DNA of 40,996 nt from a virus. The translations under genes were made by a program, and so were the position numbers. Below, piece after piece: positions 29,197 to 37,608 of this stretch. The notes under the pieces were generated by a model that did not search any database, was not told where the DNA came from, and saw only the letters and a program-made list of their open reading frames with translations. Position 1 is the stretch's first letter. Every line of letters begins with the position of its first letter. The stretch spans positions 1-40,996 of IMG/VR virus record IMGVR_UViG_3300025117_000137, one strand, 5' to 3'.

Positions 29197-29804
29197 CCCG
29201 CTGGCGCGAAACGATTTACTCCTACCTGGAGACAGTTTTGAAAACGGCGGCGCCGACCGGCCCGGGTTGCAACCGGGTGGAGCGGCGACGGCTGTTCGAG
29301 GAACTGCTGACTGAAACCAAAGAGGGAAAAATCGCGCTACCGGCCGCCTGGGTTCCGCCGTTCGGGGCAATCGACACCGAGGTCGCGGAAGTTTTCTCGC
29401 CGTCGGGGATAGTTGAGGCGCGGGCGATATTCTCCGCCGATGCGGGCGCAACTTACTATCGGCGCCAGTGGAGGCGGGTGGACAACTGCGAATGGACGCC
29501 GCAAATCCTGCTGTGCGTCAAGGACTTCGCGGCGGCCGATGCCGTGCTACCCAAGCTGCGCGCGCTCCTTCCTGGCTACATAACGCAAACGTACACCATG
29601 GCCCGACCGGACCAGGCCGAAGACGATGTTGTGGCGTTGCGCGCATACATTGACTGGCGCACGAGCGGCCAGGTGTACATGAAGAATTTTCAGGCGCAAT
29701 ACGTTTTTTGGAGTATCATGATCCGGTTCAGTTACGGGATTTACGCCCTGACGGACCGCTTGGTTAAACCGTTCTCCGTCGCGCTGGCGGAGCCTGCTGC
29801 TTAA
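29193..29804 (+). CDS. Mu gp37-like (DUF1834) tail completion protein
   Basis: A 203-residue protein in the gp37 position between the gpG-like and tail-sheath genes. It has the N-terminal helix TRWRETIYSYLETVLKTA and a beta-rich body (VAEVFSPSGIVEARAIFSADAGATYYRRQWRRVDNCE), with a C-terminal strand region RFSYGIYALTD. Sequence similarity to known DUF1834 members is moderate by eye, so the call leans on order. Confidence 0.6.
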   Translation: MTRWRETIYSYLETVLKTAAPTGPGCNRVERRRLFEELLTETKEGKIALPAAWVPPFGAIDTEVAEVFSPSGIVEARAIFSADAGATYYRRQWRRVDNCEWTPQILLCVKDFAAADAVLPKLRALLPGYITQTYTMARPDQAEDDVVALRAYIDWRTSGQVYMKNFQAQYVFWSIMIRFSYGIYALTDRLVKPFSVALAEPAA

Positions 29805-29817
29805 GGGAGGCTACGAA

Positions 29818-31302
29818 ATGGGTATCGCTTACGGCGCGTTTGACATGAACGTCGCCGACGCCTCCGCGCCGGTCAACCCCACCGCGCGGATCAACAACTT
29901 TGGCGTGCTGGGCTATTGCACGGCGATGAGCGCCAACAGTTGGAAGAAGGTCAACGGCTACTCCGACCTTGACACCGAGATCGGGAAGGGGCCGTTGCGG
30001 GAGTTCCTCAACCAGTTTTACACCGAGGCGACCAAGAAATCGCGGTCGATCACGGTCATCTGCGCCACACAGGGGACCGCCGGGTACAATTCGGCGGTGA
30101 CGCAGGTGGGCACCGGCGACAGCGAACTGGTAGTCACCGGATCAGCCAAGTGGCATGTCGAATGCGTCGTGACCATCGTTTTGGGTGCGCTGGTTTCGGG
30201 AGGCACCTCCACGGCGAAAATCAGCTATGACGGCGGCGAGACCTACGAGGATACGGTGACCATTCCGGCTACCGGCATCATGCCTATCGACGCCGACTTG
30301 GGGCTGACCCTAACGTTCGAGCACGCCGCCGAACTGACCGCAACCGGAGACACCTACAGCTGGGGATGCATCCCCAAGTCCATTCCGCTGGGCGACGCCG
30401 ACACCGCCGGAAGCATTCTGGGCGAGCTGGCCGCGTACTTCGACGAGGGGACCGCCCCCTGGCCCGAGGCCATCCATATCTGCGACAAAATCGCCCCGGC
30501 CGGCGTGACCGCGCTCAACACCCTGGCGGGGACGCGGCTCGACCTCAAGGCCCCCTGCATGTTCACCGGCGAGTTCCGGCGCAACCACGATTCGGGCGCC
30601 GCCTACATCGCGGAGACCGTCGCGGAATACGTCTCCGACATTCAGGGCGCCACCGAGGGCTATGCCCACGCCAGCGCGACCTCGAAGAAGTGGTTCGGCT
30701 GGATATTGGGCTACCCGGTCATCACCGGCTGGGACGCCACAATCCGCGCCGAAAGCCCGGCCGGCTCCATCTACGGCGTCATGGCGCGGCTCTCCAAATT
30801 GTCGGACTCCGCTGGAGCGACCTACATCAACGGCGCCAGCAACAAGCTCTCCGGCACGGTCCATTCCCTCCAGTTCACCGACGCCCAGAACCAGACGCTG
30901 AATGAGCTGGGCGGCTCACTCATACGCGGCTACCAGGGCGCCCAGGGCTACTGGCCGAGCCGCATGGGCACCAACGCCGGCAACACCAGCGCCTACCAGA
31001 TGTTCGACCGGATGCGGGTCATGATCCTGGCCTGCGGCGAGGTCTTCGCCCGGCTGTTCCCCTATATCGACGTGGATATGAGCGGGGCCGAAGCGACCGC
31101 TATGGAGCCGGCGACCCTTTCCGCCGACCTGACCGCCTGGTTGACCTCGCGGCTGAGCCAGTACGTGACCAGCATCGCCGCAGAGGTTGTTGACGACCCG
31201 GAGGTCCTCGACTCCCTCGAAGTGGACATAACCCTGACCGCGCTGTCGAAGGCCAGCGAGATCACCGCCAACCTGACCATGACCGAGCGCGTGGCGGCAT
31301 AA
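29818..31302 (+). CDS. Tail sheath protein (Mu gpL-like)
   Basis: A 494-residue contractile-tail sheath subunit. It has the family's N-terminal region (NNFGVLGYCTAMS), a variable domain (about residues 85-180), and the C-terminal sheath core: AGTRLDLKAPCMF, LGYPVITGWDATIRAESPAGSIYGVMARL, and GSLIRGYQGAQGYWPSRMG then FDRMRVMILACGEVFARLFPYIDVDM. Start ATG 29818 follows GGGAGG. Its presence shows the phage is a myovirus. Confidence 0.88.
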   Translation: MGIAYGAFDMNVADASAPVNPTARINNFGVLGYCTAMSANSWKKVNGYSDLDTEIGKGPLREFLNQFYTEATKKSRSITVICATQGTAGYNSAVTQVGTGDSELVVTGSAKWHVECVVTIVLGALVSGGTSTAKISYDGGETYEDTVTIPATGIMPIDADLGLTLTFEHAAELTATGDTYSWGCIPKSIPLGDADTAGSILGELAAYFDEGTAPWPEAIHICDKIAPAGVTALNTLAGTRLDLKAPCMFTGEFRRNHDSGAAYIAETVAEYVSDIQGATEGYAHASATSKKWFGWILGYPVITGWDATIRAESPAGSIYGVMARLSKLSDSAGATYINGASNKLSGTVHSLQFTDAQNQTLNELGGSLIRGYQGAQGYWPSRMGTNAGNTSAYQMFDRMRVMILACGEVFARLFPYIDVDMSGAEATAMEPATLSADLTAWLTSRLSQYVTSIAAEVVDDPEVLDSLEVDITLTALSKASEITANLTMTERVAA

Positions 31303-31321
31303 CGCCAAAAGGAGCAATAAA

Positions 31322-31759
31322 ATGGGCGCCGAAGTGAACGGCAAAATGTATGATTGGGGCGACCTGGAAATCTCTGGGATGCCCGGGGTCAACGTGGGAT
31401 TCACCACGCTGACCTATGAGGACGAGATGCCGGTGGAGTTGCAGCACGGCAAGGGCCGGTTGCCGCGCGGCTACACCCAGGGCGGGTTCTCGGGCTCCGG
31501 GAGCCTGGAAATGCACGAGGACAGCTACCTTCGGCTGAATCTGGCGGCGACGGCTCTGGCGGGCAGCGTCTACGGGTTGGAGCCGTTTCCGCTCATCGCA
31601 ACGTTGTATGATGCGGGCGCGGTGGCGGCCACGCTGACCCTGCCGCGCGTGAAATTTGAGCGGCGTTCTCGCAGTCTGGGCAGCGCTGGCAGCGCCGACG
31701 CGGCCAAGGTAACGTTGGCCTTCAAGTACATGGGTGAACCAATTGAGGTGGGGGTATAA
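31322..31759 (+). CDS. Tail tube protein (Mu gpM-like)
   Basis: A 145-residue inner tail-tube subunit, directly after the sheath and of normal length. It is beta-rich (GKMYDWGDLEISGMPGVNVGFTTLTYEDEM), with KFERRSRSLGSAGSADAAKVTLAFKYMGEPIEV at the C-terminus. Start ATG 31322 after AAGGAGC. Order sheath-tube-chaperone is conserved in Mu relatives. Confidence 0.85.
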   Translation: MGAEVNGKMYDWGDLEISGMPGVNVGFTTLTYEDEMPVELQHGKGRLPRGYTQGGFSGSGSLEMHEDSYLRLNLAATALAGSVYGLEPFPLIATLYDAGAVAATLTLPRVKFERRSRSLGSAGSADAAKVTLAFKYMGEPIEVGV

Positions 31760-31760
31760 T

Positions 31761-32399
31761 ATGCGCTACATGGAGGAGCCAGAACTGATTCTCGCGGGTG
31801 AGAAACTGGGCCGGGAAATCCGCGAGCAAACCAGCAACGATGGGACCGTGGTGGTCTATTGGGCTTATCCCGCCAACAGGCCGCTACAGGCGTTCGCGCG
31901 GTCCGCGATGGTGACCAAACCAGCCAAGATGCTGGATTCCTTGGCGGAAATGGTTTTTCCGGACGGCGCGCTGCGGAATCAGTGGGAGCGGGCGATCACG
32001 GACCATCCGCTGTTGGAGTCCGACGTTCTGGGCGAAATTCTCGTTGACCTCGGGTTCAACGCCGATCAGATCACCAGGGACCTGGCCATTGGCGAGTCCG
32101 TGCAGGGACCGCTACGGATGTTTTTACCGGGTGTCGCCGACCCGGTGGAGTTCCGGCGTTTCACCCGGGCCGACCTCGCCCGAACGCGCAACGCCAACTC
32201 CGAACGGATGATGGACACGATGTTTGTGATTTGCGCGGACTGTGCCAAACCGAGTGATATTGCCGCTTGGCTGGGTGAGAAGCCGGGTCATGCGATCAGC
32301 CTTTACGCGGCGCTGGCGCGGGAGCAGGTCGTTGGCGGTGGGGGTTTCCGCGCCTCAAAAAAATTCATTCCGTCGGGGACGATGACGCCGAAACCCTAG
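31761..32399 (+). CDS. Tail assembly chaperone, short form (Mu gp41-like)
   Basis: A 212-residue protein made when no frameshift occurs, starting at ATG 31761 after GAGGTG. It is mostly helical (MLDSLAEMVFPDG, LADLARTRNANSERMMDTMFVICADC). It lies between the tube and tape-measure genes, where chaperones of the gpG/GT type lie in lambda-like phages. The slip at 32357-32363 near its end gives a longer form. Confidence 0.8.
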   Translation: MRYMEEPELILAGEKLGREIREQTSNDGTVVVYWAYPANRPLQAFARSAMVTKPAKMLDSLAEMVFPDGALRNQWERAITDHPLLESDVLGEILVDLGFNADQITRDLAIGESVQGPLRMFLPGVADPVEFRRFTRADLARTRNANSERMMDTMFVICADCAKPSDIAAWLGEKPGHAISLYAALAREQVVGGGGFRASKKFIPSGTMTPKP

Positions 32400-32677
32400 C
32401 GCTACCGCCATTTGGCGACCCCGACGATGACCCGGTTGCGTGGGATGATTGGCTGACCTGGCGGATTACCGGCATTGATCCGCGGGTGATTGACTACCAG
32501 GAGGATTACGAAGCGTTGCAGAAGACCGCCGCCAAAGCCATTGAAATGCTTAGGGATATTATCGCTGGCGGCGTTGGGCTGGGCTTTGGCGGTGGTAAGA
32601 AGGGCGGCAAGAGCGGGGGCGGCAGCCGGGCCGCCAGTGCTCCACCGGGCGGAAGGAGGGCCAGACGACGTGGATAG
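31761..32677 (+). CDS. Tail assembly chaperone, long form by programmed -1 frameshift
   Basis: At 32357-32363 the zero frame reads TCA AAA AAA TTC, an A AAA AAA slippery heptamer. A -1 slip fuses the upstream protein to a new frame (HSVGDDDAETLALPPF, then AWDDWLTWRITGIDP, to stop at 32677), which is a sensible acidic-to-Trp-rich gp42-like tail. The resulting product is 305 residues. Without the slip the second part has no good start: GTG 32486 lacks a ribosome site. This is the gpG/gpGT mechanism. Confidence 0.8.
32357..32363 (+). promoter_or_regulatory. -1 frameshift slippery heptamer A AAA AAA
   Basis: Seven adenines in X XXY YYZ phase with the upstream frame, in front of the second half of the tail chaperone gene. 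Sequence after it is GC-rich and could fold into a stimulatory structure, which I have not modelled. Confidence 0.8.
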
Positions 32678-34643
32678 TATCTACAAATTAGGCGTCTGGT
32701 TGCAGTTAAAGGACGGCTTGACGCACGGCCTGGACAGCATCAACAAGCTGGGCGAGAAGGTTTTCGGGCGCTTCAAAGATATTCGCATGGCCGTACTGGG
32801 CGTAGGTGCGGCCTTCACCATCATGGGGTTCGCCGCGTTGGGGGTGGGCAATCGACTGGCCGACAAGTTCGGCGAGTTCGAGAAGATCATGGCGCTTACA
32901 CGAGGCGCAATCGGTGCGAATGCTCAGGAATTTAAGGCGATGGAAAAAGCGGCGTTGGCCGCCGGCATCGCTACGCAATTCAGCCCAACAGAAGCGGCTG
33001 CCGGGATGAGAGATATTGGTCTGGCCGGTTTTCGGCCGGACGATATAACAAAACTACTACTCCCATCGTTAGACTTGGCCGCAGCATCCGGTGGACTCAT
33101 GAGCGTAGCGGAGTCGGCGGGCATGGTCGTTAAGGCGATCAAATCATATGGGACGGCTGTTGAAGACGCGGGTTTGGCTACGGATCAGATTATAAAAATG
33201 AGCAACAGTTTTTATGTGTCAGCCGGAGAGCTTCCATTGCTTTTCGCTACGGCCGCGCGTGGAGCCCACAGCCTCAGTCAGTCGCTAAGTGAGACCGCCA
33301 TTGCGCTAGGATTCGTCAAAAACACCGGACTGCGAACGGAGACGGCCGCGACTGCGGTTGCCGTGTCGATGGAGCGGATGGTCAGCAGCCGAGTGCAAAA
33401 TAAGCTGATGAAACTTGGGAAGGGGATTGCCGTTGATACGAATGGAGTATTTAGACCATATTTGGACATTGTCTTGGATATTCGCTCTGCTATGGAGGGT
33501 ATGTCCGACGCTGCGGCAAAAAACAAGCTCCAATATATTTTTGGGCGGTATGGCGGCGGCGCGATCAACGCGATAATCAAGCAAATCAATCAGGGTATCA
33601 CCACCAGCACGGGCGAGATTTTGAAGGGCGCTGACGCGATAAATTATTATCGCCACGAACTGGCCAATGCTGAGGGCACAGCCAAGAAAATGGCTAAAAT
33701 CCTGCTGGACACCTGGAGCGGCCAGAAAATATTGCTTCAAGGCTCGGTTGAAACTCTTCAGATTGTGCTGGGCCGCACTTTCGCGGAGATTTTCAGGCCG
33801 GCGATTGAGGCAACTATCGTCGCGGTGAACGCCCTGATTTACGCCTGGGAAGGCTTATCGCCACAGGCGCGGCAGTTCCTCGTACTGATTCCGCTGATTG
33901 GCGGAGCGCTGGGCGGTCTGGTGGTTGGAATTTTCGCGGCCAAGGTCGCCTGGTTGGCGCTCAACGCCGTGTTCGTGGCGACTCCGCTGGGGTGGATTGC
34001 GCTGGCCATGGGCGCCATCGCCGTCGCCGTCGCCGGGGTGATTGTCTACTGGGACAAGCTGGGCGAGGTGATTAAGCGTTCATGGGCGCTGTTGCACGAC
34101 ATGTTCCCTGCCCTTTTCAGCGCCGTCGATTGGCTGGGCGAAGTAGCCCAAAAAATCCCCGGGATGTTTTCCACAGCGGTAACCGGAATAAAAGAGATTT
34201 TTACTCGTGCTATCAAGTGGATAGTTTCCCTGATTGAATCAACACCGCTGGGAAAAAGCCTGCTGAAGGCGCTTGGTGTCCCGAACGCCGCGCTGTTTGA
34301 TGCTGCTGGCAAGTTGTGGGACAAGAATGTTGCGCATGACAAAGCGCTCTTGAGTAAACACTTTGGCGATTTCAGTTGGTCGGACCCTGAAAAGCCGGGT
34401 GAAGAAGGCGCGCCCAAGCCATCCTTCCTTCAGCGCACCATGGCGACCATCGCAGGCAAGGGCGCAGATGCTACGGGCGCGGGCGGGGGCGCAGCCGGGG
34501 GCGGCGGGACTGGTGGCGGCGAGCACTACGACACCAAAATTGAGTTCAACGGAACACTGATTGTTCAGGCGGCGGACTTGTTCGAGGCCCGCAAGGCATC
34601 TGACATTCTGGTCGCCGAACTGCTGGGGGCCGCCCATGCCTGA
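32670..34643 (+). CDS. Tape measure protein
   Basis: A 657-residue protein that sets tail length. GTG 32670, after AGGAGG, is chosen over upstream in-frame ATG/TTG because the upstream part is the Arg/Pro-rich shadow of the chaperone gene. It has a long coiled/helical N-terminal half (GLDSINKLGEKVFGRFKDI) and family-like segments such as ATQFSPTEAAAGMRDIGLAGF and SLSETAIALGFVKNTGLRTE. Membrane-type segments near residues 405-455 (FLVLIPLIGGALGGLVVGIFAAK; ALAMGAIAVAVAGVIVYW) follow. The tail is Gly-rich and helical. Fairly short, which implies a tail of moderate length. Confidence 0.85.
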   Translation: MDSIYKLGVWLQLKDGLTHGLDSINKLGEKVFGRFKDIRMAVLGVGAAFTIMGFAALGVGNRLADKFGEFEKIMALTRGAIGANAQEFKAMEKAALAAGIATQFSPTEAAAGMRDIGLAGFRPDDITKLLLPSLDLAAASGGLMSVAESAGMVVKAIKSYGTAVEDAGLATDQIIKMSNSFYVSAGELPLLFATAARGAHSLSQSLSETAIALGFVKNTGLRTETAATAVAVSMERMVSSRVQNKLMKLGKGIAVDTNGVFRPYLDIVLDIRSAMEGMSDAAAKNKLQYIFGRYGGGAINAIIKQINQGITTSTGEILKGADAINYYRHELANAEGTAKKMAKILLDTWSGQKILLQGSVETLQIVLGRTFAEIFRPAIEATIVAVNALIYAWEGLSPQARQFLVLIPLIGGALGGLVVGIFAAKVAWLALNAVFVATPLGWIALAMGAIAVAVAGVIVYWDKLGEVIKRSWALLHDMFPALFSAVDWLGEVAQKIPGMFSTAVTGIKEIFTRAIKWIVSLIESTPLGKSLLKALGVPNAALFDAAGKLWDKNVAHDKALLSKHFGDFSWSDPEKPGEEGAPKPSFLQRTMATIAGKGADATGAGGGAAGGGGTGGGEHYDTKIEFNGTLIVQAADLFEARKASDILVAELLGAAHA

Positions 34644-35226
34644 GTTCCCTCAATCCACCATCGCCCAAATCGCCACTGTTAATTTTCTTTACTACACGGA
34701 TAAGCTTGACGATCTGGCGGAAATTTCGCTCTATCCGAGCGACGCGCCAAACACGCCGATCAAGCTTCCGGGCCTCTGGGCGGGTGAGGACGTGACGGAT
34801 TCTTGGCGCGCCGACGCTATCCAAATCCTGGGAGCGGACGGCGTGCTGCTACAGGAGCGGGGTCGCGCCCCGTTGCGCATTCGACTGCGGCGGCTGCTGC
34901 TCTCCGACCGGACGATTGAAAATCTCACGTCTGGCGCACTGGTAGAGGGCGGCCTGGCGCTGGCGGAAGCGATGGGGCTGGAGGTCGGCAACCGGACCTG
35001 CTACGACGAACTGCGGGATATTGTTGATATTTTCAGGCGGTTTGACTCCATAAGCGGAGCCCGGGCCATCTGGCGCATCGACTCCGAGCTTGCGAACATT
35101 TACGGCCTAGACAAAATCGTCTTCGTGTCGCACAACATGCGCAACCCGCCCGGCGCCGAGTGGATGGAGGTCTCCCTGGACTTCGAGGAGTATACTGAAT
35201 TTAACATTGATTTCTCCTCGCCATGA
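34636..35226 (+). CDS. Baseplate-hub associated protein (Mu gpN position)
   Basis: A 196-residue protein starting at ATG 34636 inside the tape-measure end (8-base overlap). It sits between the tape measure and gpP-like genes, where Mu encodes gpN, the DNA-circulation-type hub protein. The N-terminus is mixed (TIAQIATVNFLYYTDKLDDLAEISLYPS) and it ends VSLDFEEYTEFNIDF. I do not recognise clear DNA-circulation motifs, so the family call is by position only. Confidence 0.5.
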   Translation: MPEFPQSTIAQIATVNFLYYTDKLDDLAEISLYPSDAPNTPIKLPGLWAGEDVTDSWRADAIQILGADGVLLQERGRAPLRIRLRRLLLSDRTIENLTSGALVEGGLALAEAMGLEVGNRTCYDELRDIVDIFRRFDSISGARAIWRIDSELANIYGLDKIVFVSHNMRNPPGAEWMEVSLDFEEYTEFNIDFSSP

Positions 35227-36101
35227 GCCGCATATCCCTACGCCGCCCCTACGCCACGGTGACAGTGGCCGGCCGCGCGCTGCCTATCGTTGGCGTTGAC
35301 CTGACCGTCGGGAGATACCACAAGGCGGACTTCGGGTCGTTTCAACTTCCCGACGATTTCCGCTGGGCGGCCGATGAGACGTACCCGGCGCCCTACAGCC
35401 CGGTGACCGTGGAAATGGGATATGCCGATGAGCCCACTACTGTACGCCAGTTCAGCATGTTCACAAGCGACACGCCTGCGCGCAATGGGATGATCGACAT
35501 CAAGGACAAGTGGTTTGAACTGGGCGCCAAATTCATGCTCTTGACCGGCAAAGTTTCTTACAAAAACGTTACCCTGGATCAGGTTGTTCGTCATGTTTTA
35601 ACTTTCGCCGGAGTTCGGGATATTTATGTCGGCCAATACGCTATAGTCAAGCCAATGTGGAATGGCTACAACATGACCGTTCAGCAGGCGATTGAGCAGG
35701 CGTCGCAGGACTGGGGCGTCCAGCCGCCGATATTTTTTGACCGCGCCGGGGGGTTCTTTTTCGGCGCGGAAATATCCGCATCCGCGTTCAGTAAGCCCAC
35801 AACCACCACGTTCGTCGAGCGCCAGAATATCATGGGGCAACCTGAAGCGGATACACGCCGCCTCTCCTACGATATGATCGAGACGGGTGCGGAGCCGACG
35901 ATTGGCCAGCAGTGGGATGAGGCGCACCAGGAGCAGGAGATACCCTACTGGCGGCTCCCCGTGGTTTTCGCGCCATGGATATGGCATGGCGATACCGTGC
36001 GGGTGGACCACTCTCGGCTGTCGGGGACGTTCCGGGTCGCGTCGGCGTCGCACGGCTCTAGGCCCTGGGGGACCGTATTGGAGCTTGAAAAAATAGCTTG
36101 A
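35223..36101 (+). CDS. Baseplate hub protein (Mu gpP / P2 gpD-like)
   Basis: A 292-residue hub protein of the late-control D family: opening SLRRPYATVTVAGRALPIVGVDLTVG, then a region KVSYKNVTLDQVVRHVLTFAGV that matches the hub's Phage GPD LysM-like segments, and NMTVQQAIEQASQDWGVQPPIFFD. It ends with the SGTFRVASASHG strand. It overlaps the gpN-like gene by four bases. Its stop overlaps the -35 of the promoter at 36098. Confidence 0.78.
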   Translation: MSRISLRRPYATVTVAGRALPIVGVDLTVGRYHKADFGSFQLPDDFRWAADETYPAPYSPVTVEMGYADEPTTVRQFSMFTSDTPARNGMIDIKDKWFELGAKFMLLTGKVSYKNVTLDQVVRHVLTFAGVRDIYVGQYAIVKPMWNGYNMTVQQAIEQASQDWGVQPPIFFDRAGGFFFGAEISASAFSKPTTTTFVERQNIMGQPEADTRRLSYDMIETGAEPTIGQQWDEAHQEQEIPYWRLPVVFAPWIWHGDTVRVDHSRLSGTFRVASASHGSRPWGTVLELEKIA

Positions 36102-36126
36102 CAGGCGCATACCGACGGTATACGAT
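36098..36126 (+). promoter_or_regulatory. Promoter of the HTH gene inside the tail operon
   Basis: TTGACA at 36098-36103, TATACG at 36119-36124 and TACGAT at 36121-36126 (17-bp spacing to the latter). It lies at the end of the hub gene and points to the HTH gene at 36146. It is close to the early promoter at 18912-18940: both have TTGACA, an ATA...CC-GA-GG-TAT palindrome, TATACGAT, and then GGAGCG. The early copy has about ten extra bases before GGAGCG. Confidence 0.7.
36109..36121. promoter_or_regulatory. Perfect 13-bp operator palindrome
   Basis: ATACCGACGGTAT (arms ATACCG/CGGTAT around a central A) overlaps the spacer and -10, a position that would block RNA polymerase. It precedes an HTH gene, so the simplest reading is autorepression; the same protein could act on the early promoter. 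Confidence 0.65.
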
Positions 36127-36145
36127 GGAGCGGACTGGAGGTTTT

Positions 36146-36445
36146 ATGGACGCAAAAATCACGGTCCTGACCATCCCCGGGCAGCCGCCCATCGTCTGGG
36201 ACGTGGCGCGGGCGGAATGGCAATCCGATCTGTATGCTGGTCTGGACTCCACCCGCGTCCAGGCCGACGCCTGGGAGCGGGTCATCAAGGCCGCCGGCGG
36301 GGCGGCGCATATCGCCCGGGAGCTTGGGGTCTCCCCCGTCACCGTCTACCGCTGGCGGCGCCAGGAGCGCCACCCAAAGGCGATCTATATCAGGGATGGT
36401 CTGGCGCGGCTGATACGGGAGAGGGGGGGCCGTCATGAGCGCTGA
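36146..36445 (+). CDS. HTH regulator embedded in the tail operon
   Basis: A 99-residue protein from ATG 36146, after GGAGG and following the promoter. The C-terminal half has a helix-turn-helix, GGAAHIARELGVSPVTVYRWRRQERHP (residues 51-77), of the Cro/YdaS type, followed by a basic helix. The N-terminal half is a small beta domain (ITVLTIPGQPPIVWDVARAEW). It splits the hub and spike genes, which are neighbours in Mu, so it is an insert. With its own promoter and palindrome it can be expressed outside late time and may act as a repressor. Confidence 0.72.
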   Translation: MDAKITVLTIPGQPPIVWDVARAEWQSDLYAGLDSTRVQADAWERVIKAAGGAAHIARELGVSPVTVYRWRRQERHPKAIYIRDGLARLIRERGGRHER

Positions 36446-37037
36446 CCCCCAGTCCCTGCGACGGGCGTTTTATCACCTCGCCGTCTCCGTTTTCCCGTTT
36501 CTGGAGTCACATTTTCCGCGTCGTTTCACGGGCCGCGCCCGGGTTGTTTCATCCTATTCGGGTACTGCTACTGTCCAGCCGCTGAAAAAAACCGGCGAGG
36601 ATGATACATCCCAGCCGGTCCTCTCCGAAATTCCGCTTCCTGCCTACCTCGCCTCACTCGGGGTAGGCTCCATCGTGCGCATCGCCTATGATTGGTGGGA
36701 CGCCGGTTTCCCGTATGTGCAAGACGTGGTAACGGCTGTCACCCCGCACTGGCAAATGAATACAGCCGGCTCCGAATTGGTCACCTGGGGCAACAGGGTG
36801 AATATGACGGCGGCCACGTCCACCGAGGTTGACTGCCCGGACATCAAGCTGGGAGGGTCTGGCGCGGCCGCGCTACCAGTATTGTATGCTGGCCTGATTG
36901 AGGCGATCACGGCGGCGGCGACTGCGATGGGCGACGGCGGCGCGGCGTTCAAGGCTAACTTGTTGATTGAACTGGCGAAAGTTCCGCCAGTGGAGTGTTT
37001 GGAGCCGCGGAAAACCACCAAGGTCAAGGCGGAATAA
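36435..37037 (+). CDS. Baseplate spike protein (Mu gp45 / P2 gpV-like)
   Basis: A 200-residue protein overlapping the HTH gene by 11 bases. It has an OB-fold-like N-terminal part (RRFTGRARVVSSYSGTATVQPLK, then EIPLPAYLASLGVGSIVRIAYD) and a beta-rich C-terminal part (EVDCPDIKLGGSGAAALPVLYAG) seen in Mu gp45-type spikes. Position after the hub and upstream of the wedge genes fits. It would form the cell-puncturing tip. Confidence 0.7.
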   Translation: MSADPQSLRRAFYHLAVSVFPFLESHFPRRFTGRARVVSSYSGTATVQPLKKTGEDDTSQPVLSEIPLPAYLASLGVGSIVRIAYDWWDAGFPYVQDVVTAVTPHWQMNTAGSELVTWGNRVNMTAATSTEVDCPDIKLGGSGAAALPVLYAGLIEAITAAATAMGDGGAAFKANLLIELAKVPPVECLEPRKTTKVKAE

Positions 37038-37039
37038 TA

Positions 37040-37342
37040 ATGTTTCGGATACCAAAATTAATATGGTCACCTCTGGAGATAATCACGACTCAGTATTCAA
37101 GAAATCGTATCACAAAACCATGTTTTTGTGATTTTAGATCCTTTGTTTTCCAGGGGCAATTTCGTGTCGCCGAATGCCTGGAAGATTATCATCCCGAGGT
37201 GCGGCAGAAATGTGATTACCTGCGGGACGGGTTGACGTGGCTTGAATGTGAGAGTGGAGGCGCAGACGACGTAAACATGAACAATTTCCATAAGGTGGAA
37301 AAGTACGTCGATGAAGGTTTGGACTTTGGTCCCTATTTTTAA
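37040..37342 (+). CDS. AT-rich small Cys protein, function unknown
   Basis: A 100-residue protein from ATG 37040. It has CFCDF near residue 28 and further Cys (AECLEDYHP, QKCDYLRDG, LECESGG). The coding sequence is distinctly AT-richer than neighbours, like the small Cys genes between the fibre genes, so it may share their origin. It lies between the spike gene and the lysis block. No family recognised. Confidence 0.55.
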   Translation: MFRIPKLIWSPLEIITTQYSRNRITKPCFCDFRSFVFQGQFRVAECLEDYHPEVRQKCDYLRDGLTWLECESGGADDVNMNNFHKVEKYVDEGLDFGPYF

Positions 37343-37353
37343 GGAGAGAAAAA

Positions 37354-37608
37354 ATGCCGATAATCTACGACAAAAATGATCCGCGCGCGCGCCGCTTGAT
37401 CCCGCGCAACGCCTTCCGGGAGCCCATGAATGTCGCCGATCTGGCGACCACGGCGATCCAGCTGGCCGCCGTCATCGGCGGGATCGTGCTCTGCTTCACC
37501 GGCCAGCCGGTGGTCGGGGCGGGCCTGGTGGCGGCCGGCCTGGCCGGCGGGAGCCGGGGTGATTTGGTCCGGGATGTTATAAGCAATTTAAAGGAGAAAA
37601 AACAATGA
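37354..37608 (+). CDS. Holin-like two-span membrane protein
   Basis: An 84-residue protein from ATG 37354 after AAGGAGAG. The polar N-terminus is followed by two hydrophobic segments (TTAIQLAAVIGGIVLCFTG and VVGAGLVAAGLAGGS) and a basic tail (LKEKKQ). This is the layout of class II-like holins. It begins a block with a lipoprotein, a small membrane protein and an endolysin, so a lysis role is likely. Confidence 0.6.
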   Translation: MPIIYDKNDPRARRLIPRNAFREPMNVADLATTAIQLAAVIGGIVLCFTGQPVVGAGLVAAGLAGGSRGDLVRDVISNLKEKKQ

